Shown here piece by piece: positions 35,369 to 47,236 of a DNA stretch of 64,000 nt. The stretch lies in contig CM067525.1 in assembly GCA_034509495.1 (NCBI GenBank), positions 4,580,945 through 4,644,944 on the forward strand. Reading direction: 5' to 3'. Below the pieces are notes generated by a model. It did no database searches. It saw nothing but the letters and a program-made list of their open reading frames with translations, and was not told the origin of the DNA. The translations under genes and the position numbers were made by a program. The DNA comes from Acestrorhynchus altus. Lineage: Eukaryota; Chordata; Actinopteri; Characiformes; Acestrorhynchidae. The first letter of the stretch is position 1. Each line of letters starts with the position of its first letter.

Positions 35369-37354
35369 TCATAATTGCCTTTATGCCTATGCAAGATGTG
35401 TGTTGACGTATGTGACACCAACAGTGAATTCCACTGTTCAGGAACTACAGCAGTGTTTACAGAGTACTTTTTAGTTTATAAATATATATGTATATGATAT
35501 TTGAACCCTTCCAACCTCTCAGAGATGGTACAGAACCTCCATGTAACGTAACAGTTGGTGCACAAATTACACTTCGCAGCCGAGAAGCTGTGGAGTCTTT
35601 ATTTTTCATATTGCAAATTCATCATTCGTTTTGCTGTTGCTGTTCCATCTTTGGGTTTCCTGTGGCCTTCACAGTTCGCGGTCCCTTAATCAGAACCCTA
35701 GGCGCGGCGTCACACTCAAATAACCTTCCTCTCGGTGGTCCGCCGGTTGCTGAAGGCAGATGGAAATGAGGGAAGTAAATTTGAGAGCTCTGCTGTTTTG
35801 ATGGTTGTATCACACAGCTTGTCTCCTCCTGCCTCATCACAGCTTCAGCGTCTTCTGTGTCTAAAGACAACACAAATAGTCAAAGTGCTGCTCAGTGTGG
35901 CTGAAACACTGATATTGTGATTTTCTCGCTGCTACAGGTGTAACTGTATGTTCTCCAGTCGTGTCATATTGTTGTAAGTAAAAGTAAATAAGTCGTATTT
36001 ATTTCTAAAACATTTAAAACAACCAAACATTTCAAGAAAATTCTTTAAACAATACTTATTACACCATTAAATTCATATTTCATCAGCCTTAGATATGTGC
36101 AAAAGCTAGCCAATACAGAGATGAAACATCTCAAATCTTGAGATGATTTTGGGCTGCCACATGAAGGCACTTTTCCACCAAAATAACCCAAGGTTGGTTC
36201 TTTAGTGGAACAGAGGATACGTCACAGAATGCGTCAACAGAGGGCGCTGTTCTAGACTACCTGCGAGCATTTGTGGTGTTCCAGATGTTTGTTTTCCTTC
36301 AAATGATGTGACAGCTATGTAGATGGAACCAGCCCATTCAGAGCTTTAAAAACCCACAATGCAATTTTAAACTGAATTCTGAATTGGAGTGGAAGTGTAG
36401 AGCTGCTGGCACTGGTGCAATGTGGCGATGGTGTTGTCATGTATTCTTGCTGATGTAAATCTTATATTAGCTTGTGGCTAATGTGTTAACTTGGTGTTTT
36501 GTTTTTTTGATTGTCAGCTATAGGGCCTTGGGAACCATCAGCAGCTCAGGTTATCGCAGAGTATTAATGGGTGGATACTGCTTGTGATGAATGATTCAGC
36601 TCAGGGTCACCATGGGCACTTATCCACCAAAGTGGAATGGGCTTCTTTCAGATTCGCAAACCTAATTTTGAACCGTTGGGCATATTTTCATCAATAAAAA
36701 TAGCTTCCAGAAGCTGAAATAAGGAGCAATGGAGCGTCTTGTATGGTGGTGTCTTCTACTTATCATCTAAAGTGTGCCTCATATGAACCTGTGGCCTCAG
36801 GCTAGCTTAAAGTTGATACATTAGTCTGTGACTAGTGCATTAGTACGCTACAGCAATTATTTTTTTTTTATTTTAAGATAAAACGTAAATATTGTGGCTT
36901 TTACTCAGTAGGTCAGGATGCTCACAGTAAAGCTCTGATTGATTAGAGAGCTAATTTGCATATTACAGTATTGATTAGCCAGTAATAGATCCTGCAGCTC
37001 GTTTGTGTATCGCTCTCGTTTGTCTTCTTTGTTACGCTTTCCGACACCCGACGAATCCGCTGACGGAAATGTTGACTGCAAGACGTAGTAGTTGTTTGTG
37101 CTCATTCGCCAAAATTCGCAAATGCCACTTTTACACTCCATTGTATAATCAACAAAGGGGTCCTATTGTGAGTGTCGGTTCCTGTGCTGATCCTGAAAGG
37201 GCCGGTTCTGAATCGTTGAAAGCAGAGATCCGTAGTTACGCTCCTAAAAATAGTTTTTATTCAGATGTGCTCCAGGATCTTGTTGTTGAGGACACACTGA
37301 ACCTTTGTTTTGCAGGCTAGATGTTCTGCTGGCCGGGACCAGCTTTTCCCCAAA

Positions 37355-37356
<2 letters not shown>

Positions 37357-37420
<64 letters not shown>

Positions 37421-37421
37421 T

Positions 37422-37469
<48 letters not shown>
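37357..37469. repeat. Large (GT)n microsatellite
   Basis: About 113 bp of GT dinucleotides broken by two GG interruptions. The longest dinucleotide tract in the window. Confidence 0.95.
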
Positions 37470-37473
<4 letters not shown>

Positions 37474-38097
37474 AGGAGGGGGTACTGGGTGGTGAAGAAA
37501 GAGGCCAGTAAAGAATAGGGTCGCTCTATTTTTCTCCTCCAGCTGATATAAATCAACCTTCTCCATCTCACGCCAACGGAGCAGCCATTGCTCATTGTGC
37601 CCTTTTGCCAGTCTTCTCAGATGTGTGCTGCCGTTTGTGTGTTTCCAGTCCACCCACAGCCAACCTCTTCAAAGTGTACCAGTCTAACTGACTTAAACTT
37701 CAGCTTTCACATCCTTTAGATCAAATTTGTCGTTTCTTAGAGGGCGATGTACTGTGCCAAGCCTTTTTTTTTGAAGATGTCGAAGAACCAAACTGCTCAA
37801 TCTCTCCTAGATAAGAGTCTGTCTGATAAAACGTTCTGCAGCCTGCCTCAAAACTCCTCTTATCCTTATGGCTGTTGCACAGCGGATGTCCAATCAACTG
37901 CTGAGGAAAACATATTCTATACGAGCTGCTGTTTAAGTCCAAACTGACTACAGGTTCAGGTTGTCGAGACAACTTGTGAAAAAAGTTAGAATAATTTGTA
38001 AGATTTTAAGAATCAACACACATTTGATCATTTTTGTGGTACTGTTTACATCCTGCTTGGTGCTCAAGGGTCTTCAGACGAAATCATTTCAAATTTC

Positions 38098-38662
38098 CAG
38101 CTGTATTTGCTCAAATACTGCAAGTCTCCACCCAAACACCAGCTTATTTACTCAAATACTGCAAGTCTCCACCCAAACACCAGCTGTATTTACTCAAATA
38201 CAGCAAGTCTCCAAATGGCAGCCATATTAAACCCAATACTGCCAGTCTCCACCCAAACACCACCACAATAAAACAAATACCCCCAGACTCCACCCAAATG
38301 TATTTGGTTCAACCGAAATGCTGTTTGGATGGAGACTGATGGTATTTGGTTCAATGGGATTGTGCTTTGGTCAAGAATGTTGCTGTTTTGGTGGAGACTG
38401 GTATTTGGCTCTGCAGGGGTGGTGTCAGAGTGGAGATTGGTGGTATTTTGTTCAGTGGGGTGGTGCTTTGTTGAACAATGTTTTCATTGAATGTGTTTGG
38501 TATAATAGAGGTGGTGTTTCGTTAGAGACTGGTGGTGTTATGGTGGAGAATGGTGGTGTTTTGGTGTAGACTGGTGGTATTTTGTTAAATATGCTGTTTG
38601 CGGGGAGACTGGTGGTGCTTGGTTCAGATATGTTGGCGTTTGGGTGGAGAAGTTGAGGATTG
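38098..38662. repeat. Inverted minisatellite (two arms of opposite strand)
   Basis: The left arm (38098-38310) has units of 41-42 bp with TCAAATACTGCAAGTCTCC followed by ACCCAAACACCAGC. The right arm (38318-38662) has about eight degenerate units of the reverse-complement type, for example GGTGGAGACTGGTGGT and GGTATTTGGTTCA. The switch of strand falls near 38310. The left arm is C-rich and the right arm G-rich. Confidence 0.75.
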
Positions 38663-39238
38663 TGGATGGTGCTCAGCAGTAACATGCAGCACTACCTTTA
38701 CCGTCTCAGGCATGAGGATTGTAAATCACCGTCTCCAGAGCTGTACTATAAACGTCAGTGCGTCTGGGCTGCGGCTTTAACGTGAAGACTTACACAAGGC
38801 AGCTTTTCTTTTAGCTTCGTCGGGTCTCTTTGACGAGACTCTGTGCTGAGCTCAGGGTTGTCTTGGAAACGTTGTCGTCCTGGTTGTTGCCAGATGCCCA
38901 GATTTCTCTTTTCTAGAAAGAAAATAAATGGCACTGAAGAGAAACACTAAATTACGTTGACTATTAGAAGGTAGAGTGTAATGATGGTAATCTCCACCCG
39001 GCCAAATCACTTAAGCATTTTCACTCCGCTAAAGAATGTCCTAGAAAAGCTTTAAAAACTTCCAAGGTCTCTCATTTGTCTCAGACAGCCAAAAGGCATG
39101 ATCCTCCCCCTGTTATTACGGAGTACGGTAATGGCTTGCCTTCACATGTTGTTGGGCTGTTTTTGCCTTGTTGTTGCTGTTTTTCAACTTATAATCCTAA
39201 ATTAACTCCCATCTCTCTCCCTCTCTCTCTCTCTCTAG

Positions 39239-39306
39239 ATGAAGAGGAAGTTGGACCATGGCCCCGAGGTTCGACCTTTCCCTTCAGGCAAAAAGCCCTG
39301 CCCAAG
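39239..39306 (+). CDS. fbxw7: fbxw7 first common exon (basic NLS-like segment)
   Basis: Follows a CT-rich tract and TCTAG acceptor. The exon gives 22 codons plus two bases: MKRKLDHGPEVRPFPSGKKP then CP and AG, completed by T of the next exon to Ser. All mammalian isoform-specific first exons splice to this same MKRKLDHG segment. It contains the basic KRK cluster described as part of a nuclear-localisation signal in the common region. The donor is GTAAAA, and reading through it gives an immediate in-frame TAA. By memory of the human protein, the fish joint here is shorter by a few residues (human has KKPCKVSEYTSTTG). Confidence 0.93.
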
Positions 39307-41175
39307 GTAAAACCGCTTTCTGCATGGTTTGTTCTGCACATGTAATTCGCCTCTAGACAGACAGCTAACTTGACAACTCCAATAAACACAAGGTTTTACA
39401 TCTGACTTACTGAAGAATATTGGCAGATCTGGTGAAAGTACAAGCATAATAAAGGGTAGAAAATCAATATTCACATTAATTATCGTATTTCCTCGACATT
39501 TCTTGCCATCATGCATAGTTGACAGACTGGAATTTTTGGGACTCTATAATTTGGGACGTTGTTATATGAGAATATCAAAATATTAAAGACCAAAAACACA
39601 AAATACTTAAAACCTTGGAGCTTAAAAAGAAATCCAGGGAAAATGAAGAACTGCATTTGTGAAAGAATTAAGCGGATTATTAGGGAACTAATATTATTAT
39701 ATGATATGTATGTAAGTCAAATAGTTTTGGGCTCCCAGGGGCTCAGTGGTAAAATGTGTTACCACTATGATTGAAGAGTCATAGGTTTGTCTGAATGTCT
39801 GAAAATGACAGACTGCGACACTGTCCGTTTTTTTCGAACTGAGCCTTTTTGATTTTCTGTGACATCAGGCTGACCAATCAGAGCTCTGTTCTCGTAGTTG
39901 CAATGCAAGCCTCACAGACGTTTACATCAACAGAAACCTGAACTCTAAAATTAAGGAGGATAAAGGAAATGTGTGGTGAAGCAGAGCTGAAAGGCTGGGG
40001 AACGACGGCGAGAAATTACTTTTTCGTTTGTAACTTTGTCAACGTTCGTCTTAGTCTGTTCAAAGAACCACGAACTATAGCTTCCCTTCATAATCAGCAC
40101 TTGTGAAGGAGGGAAATTAAAGAGAGCAGATCTTTTCCTGATTACAGAAGACAGAAAACATCAGATTGATATAAAGGTTCCACTTTTCCACATCTCGGGT
40201 GGACTCTGTGTGAAAGGGCCTTTACTCGTTCAACCACTAGAGGGCACTATGGATCTCAATCACACGGTAGCTGAAACTTAAAATGAAGTACGATTGGTCT
40301 TGGACCAGCCCCGCCCACAATCGAACAATGATCCGTCCCTATTAGTAAACAAATCTGTTTATACGATTGCGTCCTCATCAGTTTCCTCTGATCCTCTGGT
40401 CTTCGATATCGGAACGCTGACATTGGAATAAATAAGTGAGTCAGTGTATATACGCTTGTGCTGAAGCTGCTGTGTTGTGGTCCGTGTGTTTGGCTGGGTT
40501 TCAGTGTATTCTCTCTCTCCCAGCGTGGAGTGTGGAGGCTGAGCACAGTTCTAATTAAGTCGGGGTTCCACAGTAGCTCCCCGTCTTCCTGCACCTCTTT
40601 CTTTCTGCAGTTTGTTCCATTAATGATTCCCCAGCCTTGTGCCTTTGAAACAATATTTATTACATTCTAACTGCGCCTTGTGGGATTTTGGAGGCTGTCT
40701 CCCTGAGGCCTGCTCAGCTAATTCTTTTTTTTTTTTGGCAGTGAGACTTCCGGGGGACCAAAGAATGAAACATGCTTGGGGGAAAAACAATTTAAATGAT
40801 GTGTAATTGGATGCTTTAGACGAATTTTAAATTGCTGAACCGTGTCAATATCCCGTTCGTTCTTTATCGTAAACTCACACAAGGGCCAGCTGACATGGAT
40901 GATTTGTGTTCTATCAGGCTGGTTAGCATAATACTAGAGTTTTCAGTACTACCATTAAGTAGAGGTGGGTGATATGCTAAGAAATATCACAGTATTTGAA
41001 AGCATTTTCACGAAATGCAATAAAAATCATGATTGAAACACTGTCCTATACTTACTGTAGCAGTCAGTGCTCTTTAAGCACTTATATCCACAGTACGCTT
41101 CGAGAAATATATCAAATGTATCATGAAATGTGTCACAGTGCAATAATATCTTGTCTTATTATGTCTGTCTCTCAG
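39307..41175 (+). other. fbxw7: fbxw7 intron (1,869 bp)
   Basis: GTAAAA to TCTCTCAG. Near 39722-39790 there is a short tRNA-like sequence (GGGGCTCAGTGGTAAAATG, then ATAGGTTTGTCTG) that may be a SINE head. An AGGTGGGTGATATGCT end of the dispersed family lies at 40965. The rest appears unique and noncoding. Confidence 0.85.
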
Positions 41176-41317
41176 TCCGACGGGTCTGGTCCCGTACCCG
41201 TCCACCCCCACTACGTTTGGAGACTTGCGGGCAGCTAATGGTCAGGGTCAGCAGAGACGTCGCATCACCTCCATACAGCCCCCCACTGGCCTGCAGGAGT
41301 GGCTCCGGACCTTCCAG
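41176..41317 (+). CDS. fbxw7: fbxw7 exon: linker before the dimerisation domain
   Basis: The acceptor TCTCTCAG is followed by T, which completes Ser, then 47 codons ending in CAG before GTAAGG (phase 0). The product reads PTGLVPYPSTPTTFGDLRAA and then NGQGQQRRRITSIQPPTGLQ, EWLRTFQ. The block TTFGDLRAANGQGQQRRRIT is recognisable as vertebrate FBXW7. The tri-arginine adds to the basic character of the common N-terminal region. The conserved PTGLQEWL starts the folded part leading to the dimerisation segment of the next exon. Confidence 0.95.
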
Positions 41318-43349
41318 GTAAGGAAGTAGTGGCGATTGTGTGTGTGAATGTAAACGTTCACATTTTCAGTACTAAACAGAAGCCTCGTCGATACTTTACT
41401 GAATTGTGGTTGATGATGATATTCCAGAATAAAGACTCACGTCACCCTGGAACGGTTAGGGTTGGGAGTGTTCACCAGTAAGGCTAAAAGGACACCTTTT
41501 GGGTCTGATTCTCGTCTTGCCTTGTTTAAAGGTTTAGTTAACATTCCTGTGGAAATTGATGAACATCTGTTGGAGCTCTGACAGTGTCCGGGTCTCCGTG
41601 CAGCAGCCTGTGAAACTCTTAACGGAGGTCGTTTCTTCATGCAAAGGAATCAGGCCTGTCTGCGAAACACCTAAACACTGCAATAAACCTGCCAGTTAGG
41701 GCTGGGCAGTGTGACACAAATACATCATCATGATACCCCTCAGTATTTCCACTACCTCAGTAAAATGACTGTTTAGCTGAAGCTGACGCAGTGCAGCCGT
41801 AGTGCTGTGTTTATAAAATGCGATCACGAGCTTCAGGACCACTACAGTGATTGATGAGATTTTTTTTTTATTCAGTATCTCAGCACAACATAGAGTAAAG
41901 CTGCTCTGCTGTGCTCACTTAAAATGCCGGATTCTTTAAACCTTACACAGCTACGTCTCCTAGGATCCATGCAGTTGGTCAGTGTTGTGGAACTACTGAC
42001 CACACCCCCACGGTATGCATATAAATGCAATGCAAAGCCATGTATTGTCTAATCGTTGTCTTTTTCTGGGCTATTTCATGTTTCATGTACTAATTTTTAA
42101 TGTAAATAAGTAAATTACGATGTCGTGTATGAAGATATTGCGACACCACTACAGCCGAGTATGGTCCTTTTGGGACGCTCTTCCTTTGTAGTGCACTTCA
42201 CACTTCATTTCCTGCTCGATACAACAGGATAATTCACACTGGTCTCATTTTCCATCGTATGAATATAATATCGTTTAGTTTACTGTAATATTGTTTACAC
42301 ATATTATTAAACATCATCATTAACACTACCTGCAACATATTTATTTCAACGCTCTAGCAAATAGTTTCATTGTGCATATGACAATAAATCTGTAACTTTA
42401 ATACTTTAATACTTATCATTTTTTTAACCATATATTTGTCATATTAAGCATTATTACTGCTCATTGATATTAAAATGAAATTCTTACTACTTACACAGAC
42501 GTTACTGATCCTACTAAATCCAGATGACCTCGATTTTAGCCCATTTTCCTTGATTATGTACATTCAAGCATATGAAGTCAGTTTTGGATTTTCGAATGCA
42601 TTAGATCTCAGTTATATATTTCCATTAAAGTCTGAAAATGGATAGTTACGGCTTCGTACGCTGAGCAGCTCCATAAGAGCACGTCTGCAGTTTTCATTCG
42701 GAAAGTGTCTGTTCAGAGCTTCTTTTCTATTTCCCTCCACTTTCCGTCTAAAATGAAACACCAACCCCCTCCTGAGTCAGCAGGGCCGAGCAGCTCCACC
42801 CTGCCCCTGTTTGCTCGCTTTTGACAGTAATTGTAGACGTGTTCTGTCCCTGCGTTACTGTGGCCAGCCTAGCGTCCAATAACGCACACCTGCGTGAACA
42901 GATAGATTGAAGTGAGATGGTTGGGCTCGAAATAATCTCTTTACGAGGGCTTCTCTTCGGAAGTGGAACTATATTAATATTAATATTTACAGTAACCGCT
43001 TTATATGAGCTCAGCCGTATTGACCGCCGTATAGAAGTGTTTGAATTGAAAAATAAATGTAATAGTTTTTTTGTTTTGTTTTGTTTTTTTTCTTTTAATG
43101 CATATCTTCACATGTCAGATCTGGTCCCAGACAGATTGGCCAGGATTTCAGACCTGGAATTTGTGCAGGAAACATTTTGTCATCTGAACACGTCCGTAGA
43201 TGGGATACAAATTGCTCATCATGCTATTTTCTCCTCATAAAGCAGAAAGTCCTGACCCCCTGTTTGCTGAAGTGATCCGTCGAACCCGCCAGTGTTGCTG
43301 AAATAGCTGCCGGTCGTTTGCCTGCAGGCGACATCAAATGGCATCGACA

Positions 43350-43363
43350 TGACTCATTAGTCA
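43350..43363. promoter_or_regulatory. Palindromic AP-1-like site
   Basis: TGACTCATTAGTCA contains a consensus AP-1 heptamer TGACTCA and an inverted AGTCA half-site, followed by GCAGC. It lies in an intronic stretch of otherwise unique, moderately GC-rich sequence. Function is not shown by sequence alone. Confidence 0.3.
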
Positions 43364-44014
43364 GCAGCCCAGACGAGAATCAATATCCCGGAACGCTCTG
43401 GTTCAGCCTGCCTGTTTACCTACCTCTCCACCCCCTTTAGAAATGGAAGCAGCTTGTCTCTCATTTATTTATTTATTTGCCCGTCTCTTTTGTGTTCATC
43501 ATTAGTCTTGGTCTTAAACGCTTAATAACAAACACAGTGTTAAATTCTAACCAATAGGACGTTAAGAAAAAAAGAAAAAAAAGGAAATTGACTATTTTTG
43601 GTTTGTAAACCCACAGAAAAGTGGAGAAAAATGAAGGTCATGGGCTTTCAAAACCCATCTGTACTGCTGTTAGTGTTAAAATTACAGTATTGATTTTAGT
43701 TTTAGAACTATTCATGCAGTAATGTATCAATGGAAACATTAGACTCTATAAAAAGAAGGATGTTAAGTGAAGCCTCTGTTCCCATGGCGATAGAAATGCA
43801 CTATATAAAGACTCTTATTAAATCACATTAAATGTATTAATGCTTTAAACCATGTAATCTTTTTTATACAGTGTATATATAGATTTATAGTCTATATATA
43901 TATAGACATGGGGTTTAGAAACTCCAGACCTGTTTAGACCAGATGCAGGTAAACAGAAATACAATAAAGAGGAAGAAGTTTTGAGATCTTGTGAGCAAGT
44001 TTGATGAATAGAGC

Positions 44015-44180
44015 TTGGTTCCAGATTTCTCCTGAACGCCCCCATCCAGCACCTGATGTGTTTAGTTCCATCACCACCTGATTTAACATCACTAAGTTCT
44101 GTTTTACCAAACGAGGTGCTGGCTGAGAACTGTTATATAAATAAAATAAATAACACTAGACTCCCTAGAGGAGAACTTTG
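44015..44180 (+). repeat. Dispersed repeat, copy 2 (pair with 21455-21600)
   Basis: AGATTTCTCCTGAACGCCCC, then CCAGCACCTG, AGTTCCATCACCACCTG and ATTTAACATCACTAAG match the other copy in order and orientation. An AT-rich segment is inserted before the shared GAGGAGAACTTTGG. Confidence 0.6.
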
Positions 44181-46239
44181 GAGATATATGAGAGAGAGAG
44201 GGACATAAAGCTGTAGATGTTGTTCTCCTGAACAACACGAAAAGCTTGTTCGTTTGCAGATGTTGTAATTGTCCTTCAGCCACCTCAAGGCCCTGACCGT
44301 AAGTCAGAGCAAGGAATCTCTGACGTGCTTCACATTCTTTCACCCTTCCAGTCCAGTCTAAACTAGAAAGTGCAGATTAGCCATTCTTACTTCCTCCAGC
44401 TCTCTCAGAAACATCCTGCAGGTCCTGATTGCAGCTGTTAAAAAGCAGGTGTGATCCTCTAGACAGATCCTAATCTGAATTTCATGAGGGTCAGTCCCTC
44501 GCACAGTGGCTGTTTGTGCAGTCTGAAATTGAATAATGGACAGAACTGCATTATTTAAGAGATTAGATATGAGCAGGAGGGTTGACGTGAGCGTGGTGTT
44601 TGAATGGAGGTGTTTTATATATCGTTGCTCTCCTGAAAAAACCCTTCATTTATGCGGTGCATTTCTGCTGCATGGTCCCCACACTCTCCAGTCTCAGATG
44701 GTGTGATTGCTCAAATGGCTAGTTTGTGCTGCATTTTTACAAAGTCGTTTAAATATAATAATAATTTTAACCAATAAGGACCAATAAGGAAGATGATAAT
44801 GCTCCACCTTAAATATGCAGGTGCCCTATATGGTGCAACTTCTCCACCATATAAGGTGGAATGGAAAATTCCAATAGACAATAGGATTGACGAGTCCTGC
44901 TGAACACGATGCCTGTGATTAGATCATTTCAGTACCCTGTCAGTTAACGCTGTAGTCAGTTTAGTCGGGGGTCTAAGCATTCCCACCACACATTCTGTGG
45001 TCAAATCAGTCCCAGACCAAACACAAAGGATGTTTGAGTGTCAGTGTGTCTCTGAAATGCACCGGACTCTTCATTACCGGCCACTTACGAGGAGATCACC
45101 CAAGATGGATGTTAATGTTTTCCACCTGTAGCTCCATTACAGCTCATACAGTACATTAGGTAGAGGTCGCTCTGCCTTACTAATCCACAACCCCCCCACA
45201 CACACAGCCATGATTACCCTGCTTTGGTAGCTCCAGTAATCGGCTCCCTCAGCTGCAACAACCCCCGTTAAATTACAGGTGCATCAGCCCTCCCCCACAT
45301 CCTCCTTCATCTCTCATCATAAAAATCCTTATTCCATTTGCTCTCCTCCTCTGATCCCTACAGTCAGGCAGCTTTAGCTCAAGTACGTGTTGAAACCCCT
45401 TCAGAGTTCACGGCAATAACCCAGTGGCGCTATTTAGGAAAATTGAACTGTAGGAATCAGAAATGCCTTGTCAGTTAATCCAGTAATGTTTACTTATCGC
45501 TAAACTAACCTTCTAGCCAACACTTACGGTTGGTAGCCTCTCAGAGTCCTGACCAATCACAGCTCTTAATGAACAGCATTGTTTCTTGTGTGTGTAAATA
45601 ATGTTGCATTAAAGCAGCATTATGCAACAATTGGTTTTTCTTTCACATGGGCTCCCCCTACAGTCAGGAAGTGGAATTGCAACTAAAGGACACGCTTTAC
45701 ACATGCATTTACGGGCAAGTCTAGAGCTACTGAACCATCACTGGATGTGAAGGAAGCATAAAGTAATGAGGTTATACTGTGATATAACACTAATGTGACA
45801 GTTTGGCAAACTTTCTCCTGCCTGCTTCCTCAGGGTTACATAGTGCAGATAACAGCATTCCCAGCCTGCAGTAACAATGACAGAGATGCTATTCAATGTA
45901 AGAAATGCATATCATAAATATTGTCTGATGTTATTTACGCAATTTGTGTTCTTAGGTTTGTGGACACACATTGTAGTTCATACATTTAGCTCCTTTAAGT
46001 TGCACCCATTGCTGACACGGATGTGCAAATACACACACCACTTGTAGTCCCTGTAGAGAAGTACTGCCAATATAATAGAAGGGACATATTGGTTCTAGAT
46101 GGTGCTGTTTGTGTTACAGACTGTAGTTACTGTCGCGTTTCTAAAGGCCTCTCTAGCAGTCAACGTAAACCCTGAGAGAAATTGAGCGGTACAGAATATT
46201 ATCAATGACTGTTGTGTGTGTGTTTCGGTCTGTGTGCAG

Positions 46240-46374
46240 AGCTGGAGCGGGCCGGAGAAATTGCTGGCGTTGGATGAGTTGATTGACAGCTGCGAACCCA
46301 CGCAGGTGAAGCACATGATGCAGGTGATCGAGCCGCAGTTCCAGCGAGACTTCATCTCCCTGCTGCCCAAAGAG
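46240..46374 (+). CDS. fbxw7: fbxw7 exon: dimerisation domain and start of F-box
   Basis: 45 codons in phase 0. It begins SWSGPEKLLALDELIDSCEP and continues TQVKHMMQVIEPQFQRDFIS, LLPKE. By eye this is identical to the human segment I recall. The first two thirds form the D-domain helices through which FBXW7/Cdc4 homodimerises. DFISLLPKE is the first helix of the F-box, which binds SKP1. The acceptor is TGTGCAG. The donor GAG-GTACAA is the weakest of the set, lacking G at +5, so skipping is conceivable. Skipping would keep frame but remove the D-domain and part of the F-box. Confidence 0.97.
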
Positions 46375-47236
46375 GTACAAACACATCAACTGTCATGTGT
46401 ACAAATATAATGGTTCTATATATTTTTATATTATTTAATTATATATAATTATTATCGTATTATCCAATTTTGCCCTCCAATCTGGAAGTACCAATTACCC
46501 AACACTCTCCCCCATCACACACGTTGCTCCCGAGACCAGAGGGAAGACGAGCATTGCATGTGAAACCAGGCATCATTTCTTTTTGAACTGCTGCCATTGC
46601 ATCATTGCTGGGCGGCCAACGAGCAGCGAGGAAAGTGCCTGACAGATGCCTGTGCTGGCCAGCTTTGCCCTGGGTGTGATGTGGGGAGAGAGCGCCATCT
46701 ACCCACCTAAAGAGAGTATGGTTTTGCTCTCCGGCTGCCGATGGCAAGCTTGACCCAGGATTGGATCCTGTGACCCTCAGATCATTAGACCGCTGAGCCA
46801 CTCAGAGCCACCATATTCCATTTTTTTTGTTTAGTTAACAAAATGTCATGTGACCAGCATTGGCCAAACATTTGCATTTAGGCCAGATGTGTATGTACAC
46901 AAGTCAGTCATGCACACATTTGCGCAAACATGAGAGAGCTGTTGGCTACACCGCAGTGCTTAATACATCCTGTACTTTCTCTGAGGGCTTGAACCAGGTG
47001 TGGAAAGAGATTGCATAACTGTAAAGAATTATGGGATTTTTTACCTTCGCCGGCATGTTTATGTACGCAATATGGAGGGACAAAAAGAGTCGGGGAGGAA
47101 TTAAAATCAGACGATCAGTTTAATGTGCAAGGTCTTATTGTGAAATCGCCTAAAGCATAGGATTGTCACTGTCAGCAGATGAAGAATTAATCCTCTCTCA
47201 CGTTCTCTCGCGCTCTCCCTCTCTCGCTCTCTCCAG
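46375..47236 (+). other. fbxw7: fbxw7 intron (862 bp), half occupied by a SINE
   Basis: GTACAA to CTCTCCAG with a CT-rich polypyrimidine tract at 47195-47234. A minus-strand SINE fills 46465-46812. Confidence 0.9.
46465..46812 (-). mobile_element. tRNA-derived SINE, antisense, in a short fbxw7 intron
   Basis: The minus strand starts GGTGGCTCTGAGTGGCTCAG (A-box-like). It has a B-box-like GGATCCAATCCTGGGTCAAG and the GGCGCTCTC block. The tail is AGGCAAAAT-type sequence (+ strand CCAATTTTGCCCTCCAATCT). About 350 bp, close to full length compared with the copy at 58395. Confidence 0.7.

Larger units (their letters stand above)
30477..39238 (+). other. fbxw7: fbxw7 intron after the beta exon (8,762 bp)
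   Basis: Runs from GTGAGT to a CT-rich tract and TCTAG acceptor. It holds the CpG island, several dispersed elements, a minus-strand SINE, a large GT microsatellite and an inverted minisatellite, each listed separately. A gamma-type first exon (present in mammals between the beta and common exons) was looked for and not recognised. The stretches 32900-33990 and 36000-37350 are AT-rich and otherwise featureless to me. Confidence 0.85.
41318..46239 (+). other. fbxw7: fbxw7 intron (4,922 bp)
   Basis: Contains an AGGGCTGGGCAGTGTGAC dispersed-element end at 41698, a palindromic AP-1-like site at 43350 and the dispersed repeat at 44015-44180. The acceptor side is TG-rich (GTTGTGTGTGTGTTTC, then TGTGTGCAG). 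AT-rich sequence at 42240-42640 and 43540-43900 shows nothing specific. Confidence 0.85.
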
